Positions 12,054 through 23,387 of a stretch of 64,000 nt of DNA are shown here, in pieces. Below the pieces are notes generated by a model that had not been told where the DNA came from, searched no databases, and saw only the letters and a program-made list of their open reading frames with translations. The stretch covers positions 50,959,798 to 51,023,797 of the forward strand of contig OX326957.1 of the NCBI GenBank assembly GCA_946800325.1, written 5' to 3'. The position numbers and the translations under genes were made by a program. Position 1 is the stretch's first letter; each line of letters starts with the position of its first letter. The stretch comes from Luzula sylvatica (Eukaryota > Streptophyta > Magnoliopsida > Poales > Juncaceae).

Positions 12054-14600
12054 ATGGCCCTTCTCTCTCACAATAACCCCTTAAACCCTCTGCATCTCCC
12101 TTTCTCCTCCAAGCCAAGCAGACCCGTATTACCAGTTTGCGCTTTTACCATTTCCAAAGCACCAATTCCATCTCTTCACGTCACTGCCACACCGCCAGCT
12201 TCGCCGGCCTCCTTCACGTCAAATCCTGACAATATCATCCGTTCTCTCTGCCTTCGCGGCAAATTAGAGGAGGCGATTAATCTCTTCGATTCCTCCCCTA
12301 CCCACAAATTCGAAGAAGAAACATACATAGCTCTGATAAAACTATGTCGACGAAAGCATGCTGTTTCCGAAGGTTACCGAGTTCACACACGAATAAGCGA
12401 AACCGATACCCTAATTGGACTCTCCATTGGAACTGTGTTCGCTAAAATGCCAGAAAGAAGTGTCTATGCATGGAACGTCATGATAAATGGTTATGGGCAA
12501 TCAGGTTTCTTAGACGAATCTCTAGATTTGTACCAACGAATGATTTGGGGTGGATTTAAACCAGATGTTTACACGTTTACTTGCGTCTCTCGATGCTGTG
12601 GCGGATTAAAAGACTTAATCACAGGTAAAGAGATCCACGCACATGTTTTTCGATTCAATTTTGGATCCGAACTCGACATTTCAAACGCTCTGATCACCAT
12701 GTATTCGAAATGCGGAGATTTAACAAGCGCACACAAGTTGTTCGACAAAATTCCCAAAAAAAGTCACATATCTTGGAACGCAATGATCGCTGGATATATC
12801 GAAAATCACAAAAATACCCTCGGAGTTGAATTGTTCCTCTCCATGTTATCTCTCTCCTTGGAACCGAAACTCTTCGCGATGACTAGCATAATCTCCCAAT
12901 CAAATTCAAAATTAGGGGAATCTCTTCATGGCTACGCTATCAAAAAAGGATTCGCTCTCGATTCCACAATATCAAGTTCGTTAATCAGAATGTATAGTCG
13001 ATCAAACCAAATGGAAAACGCGGATAAAATATTTTCAAAAATGGACGAAAAATCCAAAGCCCTAATTTCATGGACGTCGATGATATCGGGTTACGAACAA
13101 AACGGATCCTCCATTAAAGCCCTGGAATTATATTCCCAATTAGAACCCAACGACTTCATTCCCGATCACATCACCATCGTGTCAGCCCTAGCCGCGTGTG
13201 CGAATTCAAAAAATCTCGAAATCGGTACGAAATTGCACAAACTCGCGAAATCCCAAGGTGTCGAAACGAATTATTGTATCTCGAATGCTTTGCTCGAAAT
13301 GTATTCGAAGAATCAGTGCATAGAACAAGCAATGGAAGTTTTCAAAAAAGCCCCTGACAAAGACGTAATTTCGTTCACCACTTTAATCTGGGGGTTCAAC
13401 ATAAACAATAGAAATTTAGACTCGTTAAGATTTTTTAAAGAAATGCAAAAATACGTGGAGCCCAACGAAGTCACGTACATGGCCGTTTTGTCGGCTTGCA
13501 CGGATCTCGGCACAGTGAATTGCGGTAAAGAGATTCATGCTATGGTTTTAAAAATAGGGTTTTAAAAATATCCCGATTTGTCGAACTCGATCATGGACTT
13601 GTATGCGAAATGTGGCAAGATTAAATATGCAATTTCCCAATTTAATTTCGTGAACGGAAAATTCAATGTGGTTTCATGGAATATTCTAATCGACGGGTAC
13701 GGAATTTTAGGTCAAGCTGATAAAGCCGAGCAAATATTTAATTCGATGGTCGAGATCGATCGATTAAATCCTGATGACGTCACGTTTACGAATTTACTCT
13801 CCGCGTTTAGTAAATCTAGAATGGTAAGGAAAGGGAAGAACTATTTTAACAAAATGGTCCACGAATATTTGATAATTCCGAATTTGAGACATTACGCTTG
13901 CATGGTGGATTTATTGGGCCGAGCAGGGCATTTAAACGAAGCGATGGATTTTATCGAAGATTTAATAAATAATCGAAATATTAAACCAGATCATGCGATT
14001 TGGGGTGCGTTATTGAATGCATGTATCATTCATGATAATTTAGAATTGGGGGAATTTGCGAGTAAATTTTTGCTCGAATTGGAGCCAGATAACGAGCGCT
14101 ATCACCTCCTCATTTGCAAATTCTACTCGAATTTTGGGTTGTGGGAGAGAGTGGATAGAGTGAGAGAGTCGATGAGAGAGAAAGGGCTCGAGTGATCGAG
14201 TCCAATCCGGGTTGTAGTTGGGTCGAAGTCAAAGGGGTTCTACACGCGTTTTTGACAAACGATAAATCTCATCCTCAATTGAACGAAATTGACGGCGTGC
14301 TTAGAGGGTTGAGAGAGAGAATCGTTAGGGTTTATAAAGCCGACCCGTTTGTCGACCCGGTTGAGAAAGAGGAGGACAAGAAGAAGAAAGAGGACGCGTT
14401 GTGTGGGCACAGCGAGAGGATGGCGATTGGGTTCGGGTTTACCGGGCGTGCCCGTTTCGGTTACCAAGAACTTGTATATGTGTGACACGTGTCATGAGGT
14501 TGTTAAGTTGGTTAGTGGGGTCGTGAGGAGAGAGATTAGTGTGAGAGATACTGAGAAATTTCATAGGTTTAAAGAGGGGCAGTGTTCTTGTGGCAATTAA
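12054..14600 (+). pseudogene. PPR-DYW (PLS class) RNA-editing factor, ECB2/VAC1-like, broken
   Basis: PLS-class PPR proteins with E/DYW tails are organellar C-to-U RNA-editing factors. The order of repeats and many local stretches recall Arabidopsis ECB2/VAC1 (chloroplast editing and biogenesis), from memory. The intronless frame opens at ATG 12054 with a Ser/Pro-rich, probably transit-peptide-like start and runs through repeats such as 'DISNALITMYSKCGD' and 'SWNAMIAGY'. Breaks: an internal in-frame gap near 12420 where part of one repeat seems missing; an in-frame TAA at 13563-13565, after which the same frame continues; a one-base frameshift near 14192 just before 'NPGCSWVEVKG'; and another near 14440 between 'HSERMAIGFG' and 'GVPVSVTKNL'. 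The HxE zinc site of the DYW deaminase (HSE) is visible. The end reads CSCGN-stop in place of the usual C-terminal DYW triplet. With four lesions this is a pseudogene. Confidence 0.88.
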
Positions 14601-14629
14601 TTAATTAAATGATTGTCAAGTGGGAGGAT

Positions 14630-15600
14630 TTATATATAAATTACGATTTGTGTGTGACATTTGAATTGGATGATTTTGAAATATGAAGGTTATTCTTTAA
14701 TTATATATGGAGTATGATCTTCCTCCACTTGTTGCATTATTTTTAACTGTTTCTCACCGTATATTAAAAAAAAAAAATATATCATACAGCCATAAATGAT
14801 ATAACATAAATACATCATACATGTTAAAATGTATAATTTTTATTTTAAATGTAATTATGTAAATAAAAAAAAATATATATATAACACATTTTAAATGACA
14901 TGATACATCTAAAAATATATAAAAACTTGAATTGGGAAGAGGGAGAGGGGTGCATCGTGCATTTTAAACACACAATATACGATCAAATTGTTATGTGTTA
15001 CTCTTTTATTAATGACGTGTACGTTTCGGATAATGTATGCGTTTGACAGAAAAATAGACCATAAATTATGAATTTTTTTCTTGTTTTTAATTCGTGACTC
15101 ATAAGTATCTTTCTAAAAATTTGGAAGTATTCTTAAATGAAGAGAGTGCAAAAATAAAAATTTCAAAAATAATATGATGGTCCGATTGGTCTTTAAATGA
15201 CACTAGAGGATGCTTCGGATAATGTATGCGTTTGACAGAAAAATAGACCATAAATTATGAATCTTTTTCTTCTTTTTAACATTATTATATGATACAAAAA
15301 AATTTAAAATTGCAAATTCAAGGATTAATATTCAATCAATCAAAGATGATGATCAATGTCACATGATCAAAAAAATAATAAATTAATAATGAATAAAGAA
15401 ATCAAAGGGTTAAAATTGAATCAATCAAAAATAATGATTAAGATGACATGGCCAATTTTTTTTGATGATGTGGAACAAGGAGGAAAGAGAAATTTCCTTA
15501 ACTTTATATATATTAATATTAATTTCTATTGTACTATTGGGAAGTTTATTTCATAGTCTGAAATGGAGGAAATTGTAGAGAATGGAAGTGAGGCCAACAT
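14630..15600. other. Non-coding stretch with a short duplication
   Basis: No gene seen. A segment reading 'cggataatgtatgcgtttgac...taaattatgaat' occurs twice, at about 15025 and 15215, a local direct duplication of about 60 bp. From about 15500 the sequence becomes homologous to the CAD-duplication flank at 38990-39130. Confidence 0.5.
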
Positions 15601-15626
15601 GACACAAATTGCTCCTTGAGTAAGTT

Positions 15627-15798
15627 TTTTTTTTTTGATATATATCGCCCGTAGGCCTCCTACCCTGTTCCTATCCCCTACATTATTCTACCCTACTAAG
15701 ACTACCTAGTTTTTTTTCCTTGTCCCCGACCGGGTTCGAACCCCAGTCTTCTGTGTAGCAGCCCAGATACCATCCACTACGCTAATGCGCTGGTGGTA
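15627..15798 (-). mobile_element. tRNA-derived SINE with 14-bp target-site duplication
   Basis: On the minus strand the element has a perfect A box (TAGCGTAGTGG) and a perfect B box (GGTTCGAACCC), the internal RNA polymerase III promoter of tRNA-derived SINEs. It ends in an oligo-A run (T-run at 15627-15636). It is flanked by exact 14-bp direct repeats, TCCTTGAGTAAGTT, at 15613-15626 and 15799-15812. The paralogous locus near 39105-39125 has one diverged copy of that target and no SINE, an empty site. The element is about 170 bp. Confidence 0.93.
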
Positions 15799-16370
15799 TC
15801 CTTGAGTAAGTTGGTCAATTAAAATTTGACCGAAGCAGTTCGCTTGGGGAATTAATAGGAGTCACAACTCACAATAATAAACAAAAATCATGTTAAAAGA
15901 AAAGTACGAGTATTGCATGGTAGTTTCACATGAATATGAATGAAATTTTCAAGTCTTAATTAATGGTCGAGAGTCTCTCTAGTCTCTTCACTTGTGGAAT
16001 TGTAATTCCGCGACCAATAGATTTGTGTCCGGCGATTTTGGCAGTAAATTTTAGGAGTTGTCTTCCTTTCACAAATCAATTGTTAAATTTTAGGACAACT
16101 CAATTTTTTTACTGTCAAGAATTTGGAAAAGAAATATTGTAGCAAAGTAGAAAGTAATATCAGTTGTATTGGGATTTTTATCTTGAAATTTTTATTTTTG
16201 GAATGAAATTTCCTTTTGAAATGTAATTTTATTTATATATTTTTAATGAAAAGACCGGATACTTTGTATTCCTTCAACAACAACAACAAAAAAAAAAAAA
16301 AAAAAAAACGTAATATCAATGTAATGTAGACAGTGGAAGTTTGTAGATCCTTACGATGTTAAATTTTCAA

Positions 16371-16985
16371 TGATAGTTTGAAAAGATATATAAATTAGTC
16401 ATTACATTAATTAATATAAATAAAAAGGTACCGAATAAGAAAAAAAACAAGAAAACTCAAAACATATCTTTTGACTCACCAAAATAATTGTTACATTATA
16501 CTAACTTAACAAAAGCCTTACCATTACGGTTAACTCCATGAATGATAGTTTGAAAAGTCTTGAATCCCTCACAAAATCAAGCCTTTCCTTTCCTTTCCTT
16601 TCTTCCTGCATTTACTATAATTGGTATGCAAGAGTTCTTCTATGATCAGGTACCTATTGCATTGAGAAGTTTAGGGCTTGCATTCTACTTGAGTGTGCTC
16701 GGTGTGGGGAATTTTATAAGTAGCTTTTTAATTTTCACGATTGATCAAATTACTAGTAAAAATGGCGAAAGTTGGTTTTCAAAAAAATGATAGTTTTTTT
16801 TTACTGAAACAATGATAGTTTGAAAAGATATATAAAATAGTCATTACATTAATTAATATAAATAAAAAGGTACCGAATAAGCAAAAAAACAAGAAAACTC
16901 AAACATATCTTTTGACTCACCAAAATAATTATTACATTATACTAACTTAACAAAAGCCTTACTATTACGGTTAATTCCATGAGCG
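16371..16985. repeat. About 175-bp direct repeat pair flanking the NPF fragment
   Basis: Sequence 16371-16550 is repeated at 16813-16985 with about 95% identity by eye, in the same orientation. Both start 'tgatagtttgaaaagatat' and end near 'cattacggttaa'. Between them sits the NPF coding fragment. This looks like a duplication or an insertion flanked by long direct repeats. Confidence 0.85.
16560..16790 (+). pseudogene. NPF (NRT1/PTR) transporter gene fragment
   Basis: NPF proteins are proton-coupled transporters of nitrate, peptides and hormones in cell membranes. This open stretch of about 75 residues contains the typical late transmembrane block: a hydrophobic segment, then GMQEFFYDQVPIALRSLGLA, then a second hydrophobic segment (SVLGVGNFISSFLI), then NGESWFSKK. 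A full NPF has about 570 to 600 residues, so only one exon portion remains. The frame closes right after the motif. No other NPF exons are nearby, so it is a captured or left-over fragment. Confidence 0.8.
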
Positions 16986-17167
16986 ATCTTCATTGAGATC
17001 AAGTATCTGCATGATAAATTAAATAAACATGATGAAACAACACATAATGATCCAAAAAGAAAAATAAAGAAAAACAACTTACAGTTCTCGTAATAGGGAG
17101 AGCACCAACAGGGCAACCAATAAGCCTTGAGTTCAACTGTACCCGATGGCCCACCGATAATTCTCGA

Positions 17168-18872
17168 GTCACAAGATTAAATGAAGGTCAGTATTGCCTT
17201 TTATTATTTTTTTAACTTTTCTGGGGAGTGGAATGTAAATGTGAAACTGATGGATTGATTTTGTGATTACAGGGTTCTGTTGTCGAAGGATCAGTACATC
17301 AGCTTTTTGAATTGACAAAGTCGTTTGGGTGGGACGTGCACGATCCGTTCATGCGACACGACGTGGAAGAGCTCCACCAATTTCTTTGCAAGAATTACAA
17401 GATTAAATGAAGGTCAGTATTGCCTTTTTATAAAAATTTTAACTTTTCTGGAGGGTGGAATGTAAATGTGAAACTGATGGATTGATTTTGTGATTACAGG
17501 GTTATGTTGTCGAAGGATCAGTACATCATCTTTTTGAATTGACAAAGTCGTTTGGGTGGGACGTGCACGACCCGTTCATGCGACACGACGTGGAAGAGCT
17601 GCACCAATTTCTTTGCAAGAATTACAAGATTAAATGAAGGTCAGTACTGCCTTTTATTAATTTTTTAACTTTTCTGGGGGGTGGAATGTAAATGTGAAAC
17701 TGATGGATTGATTTTGTGATTACAGGGTTCTGTTGTCGAAGGATCAGTACAACATCTTTTTGAATTGACAAAGTCGTTTGGGTGGGACGTGCACGACCCG
17801 TTCATGCGACACGACGTGGAAGAGCTCCACCAATTTCTTTGCAAGAATTACAAGATTAAATGAAGGTCAGTATTGCCTTTTATTAATTTTTTAACTTTTA
17901 TGGGGGGTGGAATGTAAATGTGAAACTGATGGATTGATTTTGTGATTACATGGTTCTGTTGTCGAAGGATCAATACAGCAGCTTTTTGAATTGACAAAAT
18001 CGTTTGGGTGGGACGTGCATGACCCGTTCATGCGACACGACGTGGAAGAGCTCCACCAATTTCTTTGCAAGAATTACAAGATTAAATGAAGGTCAGTATT
18101 GCCTTTTATTAATTTTTTAACTTTTCTGGGGGGTGGAATGTAAATGTGAAATTGATGGATTGATTTTGTGATTACAGGGTTCTGCTGTCGAAGGATCACT
18201 ACAACAGTTTTTTGAATTGACAAAGTCGTTTGGGTGGGACGTGCACGACCCATTCATTCGACACGACGTGGAAGAGATGCACCAATTTCTTTGCAAGAAT
18301 TACAAGATTAAATGAAGGTCAGTATTGCCTTTTATTATTTTTTTAACTTTTCTGGGGGGTGGAATGTAAATGTGAAACTGATGGATTGATTTTGTGATTA
18401 CATGGTTCTGTTGTCGAAGGATCAGTACAACAGCTTTTTGAATTGACAAAGTCGTTTGGGTGGGACGTGCACGACCCGTTCATGCGACACGACGTGGAAG
18501 AGCTCCACCAATTTCTTTGCAAGAATTACAAGATTAAATGAAGGTCAGTATTGCCTTTTTATTAATTTTTTAACTTTTCTGGTGGTGGAATGCGAATGTG
18601 AAACTGATGGATTGATTTTGAGATTACAGGGTTCTGTTGTCGAAGGATCAGTAAAGCAGCTTTTTGAATTGACAAAGTCGTTTGGGTGGGACGTGCACGA
18701 CTCATTCATGCGACACGACGTGGAAGAGCTCAACTGATTTCTTTGCAAGAAATTACAAGATTAAATGAAGGTCAGTAATACCTTTGTATTAGATTTTTAA
18801 CTTTTCTGGGGTCGAAATGTAAATGTGAAATTGATGTATTGATTTGGGAATTACAGGGTCCTGTTGTTGAAG
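17168..18872 (+). repeat. 226-bp tandem array derived from a UBP12/13-like ubiquitin protease gene
   Basis: Seven full units and a partial eighth, with repeats of 'gattaaatgaaggtcagt' at about 17175, 17401, 17628, 17853, 18079, 18305, 18531 and 18757. Each unit holds an intron with a gtcagt-like donor and a ttgtgattacag acceptor, then exon sequence coding GSVVEGSVQQLFE joined to LTKSFGWDVHDPFMRHDVEE. In UBP12/13-type deubiquitinases (from memory) the second peptide lies before the intron and the first just after it. The unit is therefore a head-to-tail duplication of 'exon end, intron, next exon start', joined at a shared Glu. A stop (TGA, 'KIK*') sits in the exon end of the units, so no functional protease is encoded. 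Units are about 95% identical. Two more units lie inverted at 25010-25475. Confidence 0.85.
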
Positions 18873-19119
18873 GATCAGAATTCTATTTTAAACCAAAAAG
18901 TATTAGAATTCTATTTTAAACCAAAAATATCCAAGGAGACATTACAGAATTCAAAACGAGTAGAAACCTAAATACAATCCCATACAGAAATTTCCAACTA
19001 ATTTCAAAATGTGTCCAAAAAGTGTGCAAATACTTTCAAACCTAAACCCTAAAACCTATTTTTGTTGGAGGCCTCCATTTAAAAGGGTGTATTCACGAAG
19101 AAATAATCCTCTTCCTCTG

Positions 19120-20173
19120 CTATGTTGTCCCATAAAGCCTGTTCAACAGTAAATTAGAGCGATGTGTCATTAATTAATTCTAATATTAAAAATCTATTAA
19201 AAAATTAAAACAAAAAAGAAAACCAAGCCATACCTGTTATAGTAAACAACCAAACTTGTAACATCTGAGGGATCACTTCTACTGATTAAAATACCAAGTT
19301 CTCTATCAAGGTGTCCAAATTTTGCAATACGTCGAGAATTATTTAGACTTGTTATTTGATTCACCGGTTTTGTGAGGATCGATGTCACTAGATTATCTTT
19401 TAGTGTATTGGCTGTAATACACAAAACTGTAATCTCTCCCAGATTCATAATTGTATTTCCCAAAATTTTATAAACCTCCATAGGTGGTTCCTTATTTTTT
19501 GGATATAATTTACGTGTGGTATTGGAAAATATAATCTCTGAATAGGTCCTCCAATTGTTGATTTTATTTTTCAATTTTTGATTTGCAACTTTGATATCTT
19601 TTTTCAGATAATCGTATTCATCGAAAGTTCCGACAATCATGTCTTTAATGGAGTTGAAACGGATGGCCTCCGATAAACATACCAGCAAAAATTCTAACCA
19701 CTCTCTACTAATGCCTTCTGATAAAATATTAATGCATTCGTTGAAACTTCCCTTATAAAAACTGGTTTTGTCCGATAATAATAACTGCTATTGAAAATTG
19801 GTATTCCATCGACGGTAAAATCAGCAGGTAAAGGAATATCGTTGAAATAGTGCCATATTCCCCTAATTTTTAGTGCAACAACGTAGAGGTCTTTTGCGCG
19901 GAATTTGACGGTTAATTGATTGCCTTCGATGGAAGTTAAATGAATTTCGAAATAACCATTAGATATGTCGTTGGGTTGCATTGTCGCAAAAACCGGGCAA
20001 TCCCGGTCGTGCGTCGCTAAAACCGGGCTGTCCCCGTGGTTAGACCGGATAAGTAGTTTTGTTCGCTTACGAAATTCCTAAATGACCGAGGCAATGCATT
20101 CTTTATATATGGTTCTCTGATGTTCGAACGTTTTGTCCCAGAAATTCAATTCTTTTTCAAATAAATTGTTCAT
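19120..20173 (-). pseudogene. RIP-like (rRNA N-glycosylase fold) gene copy A, broken
   Basis: Ribosome-inactivating proteins are rRNA N-glycosylases of plant defence. Copy A keeps the family landmarks: an N-terminal region with strand-rich 'YVVALKIRGIWHYF', the catalytic Glu-Arg motif as SEAIRF (about 19665) and the conserved Trp as INNWRTYSEIIF. It starts at ATG 20173. An in-frame TAG lies at 20080-20078. The frame then changes within about 19700-19790, where two frames are open together. The 3' part runs on to a good donor (AACAG|GTATGG) at about 19230 and a possible short last exon near 19140. It is the only copy with the C-terminal part after the Leu-Asn-Asn-Ser stretch. It is a pseudogene as read; family assignment rests on motifs. 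Confidence 0.72.
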
Positions 20174-20186
20174 TTTTAGTAAAAAC

Positions 20187-20880
20187 CTGCAACAGAATAA
20201 GTAGTGTTTTTAGCACACTGTTCAATTAAAGTATATTCAATTAACACTATTCAATTAAAGTATATTCAATTAACAGTACAACATAATAAGTAGTAATTTT
20301 AACACACTATTCAACTAACAGTAACACACTACAACAGAATCAGTAACAATATTCAATTAACACACAACAACAGATTAAGTGGTGTTTTTAATACACTATT
20401 CAACTAACAGTAACAATATTCAATTAACACATAACAACAGAATAAGTAGTATTATTAACACACTATTCGACTAACAGTAACACACTACAACATAATCAGT
20501 AACAATATTCAATAACAGTACAACAGAATAAGTAGTGATTTTTACACACTATTCAACTAACAGTAACACACTACAACAGAATCAGTAACAATATTCAATT
20601 AACAGACAACAACAGAATAAGTAGTGTTTTTAACACACTATTCAACTAACAGTAACACACTACAACAGAATCAGTAACAATATTCAATTAACAGTACAAC
20701 AAAATAAGTAGTGATTTTAACACACTATTCAACTAACAGTGACACACTACAACAGAATCAGTAACAATATTCAATTAACACACAACAACAGAATAAATAG
20801 TGTTTTTAACACACTATTCAACTAACAGTAACACACTACAACAGAATCATTAACAATATTCAATTAACACACAACAACAG
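20187..20880. repeat. About 90-bp satellite array 1
   Basis: Tandem units of about 88 to 91 bp built from 'cactattcaactaacagta', 'acactacaacagaatcagta' and 'acaacagaataagtagtg'. About 7 to 8 units lie between RIP copies A and B. Confidence 0.92.
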
Positions 20881-21717
20881 AATTATTTAGACTCGTTATT
20901 TGATTCGCCGGTTCTATGAGGATCGATGTCACTGGATTATCTTTCAGTGTATTGGCTGTAATACACAAAACTGAAATCTCTCCCAGATTCATATTTGTAT
21001 TTCCCAAAATTTTATAAACCTCCATAGGTGGTTTCCTATTTTTTGGATATAATTTACGTGTGGTATTGGAAAATATAATCTCTAAATAGGTTCTCCAATT
21101 GTTGATTTTATTTTTCAATTTTTGATTTGCAACTTTGATATCTTTTTTCAGATAATCGTATTCATCGAATGTTCCGACAATCATGTCTTTAATGGAGTTG
21201 AAACGGATGACCTCCGATAAACATACCAACAAAAATTCTAACCATTCTCTACTAATGCCTTATGATAAAATATTAATGCATTCGTTGAAACTTCCCTTAT
21301 AAAAACTTGTTTTGTCCGATAATAATAACTGCTATTAAAAATTGGTATTCCATCGACGGTAAAATCAGCAGGTAAAGGAATATCGTTGAAATAGTGCCAT
21401 ATTCCCCTAATTTTTAGTGCAACAAAGTAGAGGTCTTTTGCGCGGAATTTGACGGTTAATTGATTGCCTTCGATGGAAGTTAAATGAATTTCGAAATAAC
21501 CATTTGATATGTCGTTGGGTTGCATTGTCGCAAAAACCGGGCAATCCCGGTCGTGCGTCACTAAAACCGGGATGTCCCCGTGGTTAGACCGGATAAGTAG
21601 TTTTGTTCGCTGACGAAATTCCTAAATGACCGAGGCAATGCATTCTTTATATATGGTCCTCTGATGTTCGAACGTTTTGTCCCAGAAATTCTATTCTTTT
21701 TCAAACAAATTGTTCAT
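20881..21717 (-). pseudogene. RIP-like gene copy B, broken and 3'-truncated
   Basis: Nearly identical to copy A over the shared part. It starts at ATG 21717, carries the same in-frame TAG (21624-21622) and the same frame change (about 21250-21340). The catalytic motif reads SEVIRF where copy A has SEAIRF. It stops abruptly at about 20881, at an 'agaatt' shared by the RIP sequence and the satellite, so the C-terminal exon portion is absent. The lesions shared with A show that duplication followed the damage. Confidence 0.72.
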
Positions 21718-21732
21718 TTTTAGTAAAAACCG

Positions 21733-22536
21733 GCAACAGAATAAGTATTGGTTTTAGCACATTGTTCAATTAAAGTATATTCAATTAACACTATTCAATT
21801 AAACTATATTCAATTAACAGTACAACATAATAAGTAGTGATTTTAACACACTATTCAACAAACAGTAACACACTACAACAGAATCAATAACAATATTCAA
21901 TTAACACACAACAACAGAATAAGTATTGTTTTTGACACACTATTCAACTAACAGTAACACACTACAACAGAATCAGTAACAATATTCAATTAACACACAA
22001 CAACAGAATAAGTAGTGTTTTTAACACACTATTCAACTAACAGTAACACACTACAACAGAATCAGTAACATTATTCAATTAACAGTACAACAGAATAAGT
22101 AGTGATTTTTACACACTATTCAACTAACAGTAACACAGTACAACAGAATCAGTAACAATATTCAATTAACACACAACAACAGAATAAGTAGTGTTTTTAA
22201 CACACTATTCAACTAACAGTAACACACTACAACAGATTCAGTAACAATATTCAATTAACACACAACAACAGAAAAAGTAGTGTTTTTAACACACTATTCA
22301 ACTAACAGTAACACACTACAACAGAATCAGTAACAATATTTAATTAACAGTACAACAAAATAAGTAGTGATTTTAACACAATATTCAACTAACAGTAACA
22401 CACTACAACAGAATCAGTAACAATATTCAATTAACACACAACAACAGAATAAGTAGTGTTTTTAACACACTATTCAATTAACAGTAACACACTACAACAG
22501 AATCAGTAACAATATTCAATTAACACACAACAACAG
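21733..22536. repeat. About 90-bp satellite array 2
   Basis: The same satellite as in 20187-20880, about 9 units, between RIP copies B and C. Confidence 0.92.
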
Positions 22537-23374
22537 AATTATTTAAACTCGTTATTTGATTCGCCGGTTCTGTGAGGATCGATGTCACTGGATTATCTTT
22601 CAGTGTATTGGCTATAATACACAAAACTGTAATCTCTCCCAGATTCATAATTGTATTTCCCAAAATTTTATAAACCTCCATAGGTGGTTCTCTATTTTTT
22701 GGATATAATTTACGTGTGGTATTGGAAAATATAATCTCTGAATAGGTTCTCCAATTATTGATTTTATTTTTTAAATTTTTGATTTGCAACTTTGATATCT
22801 TTTTTCAGATAATCGTATTCATCGAAAGTTCCGACAATCATGTCTTTAATGGAGTTGAAACGGATGGCCTCCGATAAACATACCAGCAAAAATTCTAACC
22901 ATTTTCTACTAATGCCTTCTGATAAAATATTAATTCATTCGTTGAAACTTCCCTTATAAAAACTGGTTTTGTCCAATAATAATAACTGCTATTGAAAATT
23001 GGTATTCCATCGACGGTAAAATCAGCAGGTAAAGGAATATCGTCGAAATAGTGCCATATTCCCCTAATTTTTAGTGCAACAACGTAGAGGTCTTTTGCGC
23101 GGAATTTGACGGTTAATTGTTTGCCTTGGATGGAAGTTGAATGAATTTCGAAATAACCATTTGATATGTCGTTGGGTTGCATTGTCGCAAAAACCGGGCA
23201 ATCCAGGTCGTGCGTCGCTAAAACCGGGTTGTCCCCATGGTTAGACCGGATAAGTAGTTTTGTTCGCTGACGAAATTCCCGAATAACCGAGGCAATGCAT
23301 TCTTTATATATGGTTCTCTGATGTTCGAACGTTTTGTCCCAGAAATTCAATTCTTTTTGAAATAAATTGTTCAT
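22537..23374 (-). pseudogene. RIP-like gene copy C, frame-changed and 3'-truncated
   Basis: The N-terminal half (ATG 23374, 159 codons to about 22895) is open: the codon that is TAG in copies A and B is CGG (Arg) here. The frame change seen in A and B recurs at about 22900-22990. The catalytic region follows in the other frame, with SEA as in copy A. The gene stops at 22537 at the same point as copy B. C is therefore closer to the ancestor at the N-terminus but shares the 3' truncation with B. Confidence 0.72.
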
Positions 23375-23387
23375 TTTTAGTAAAAAC

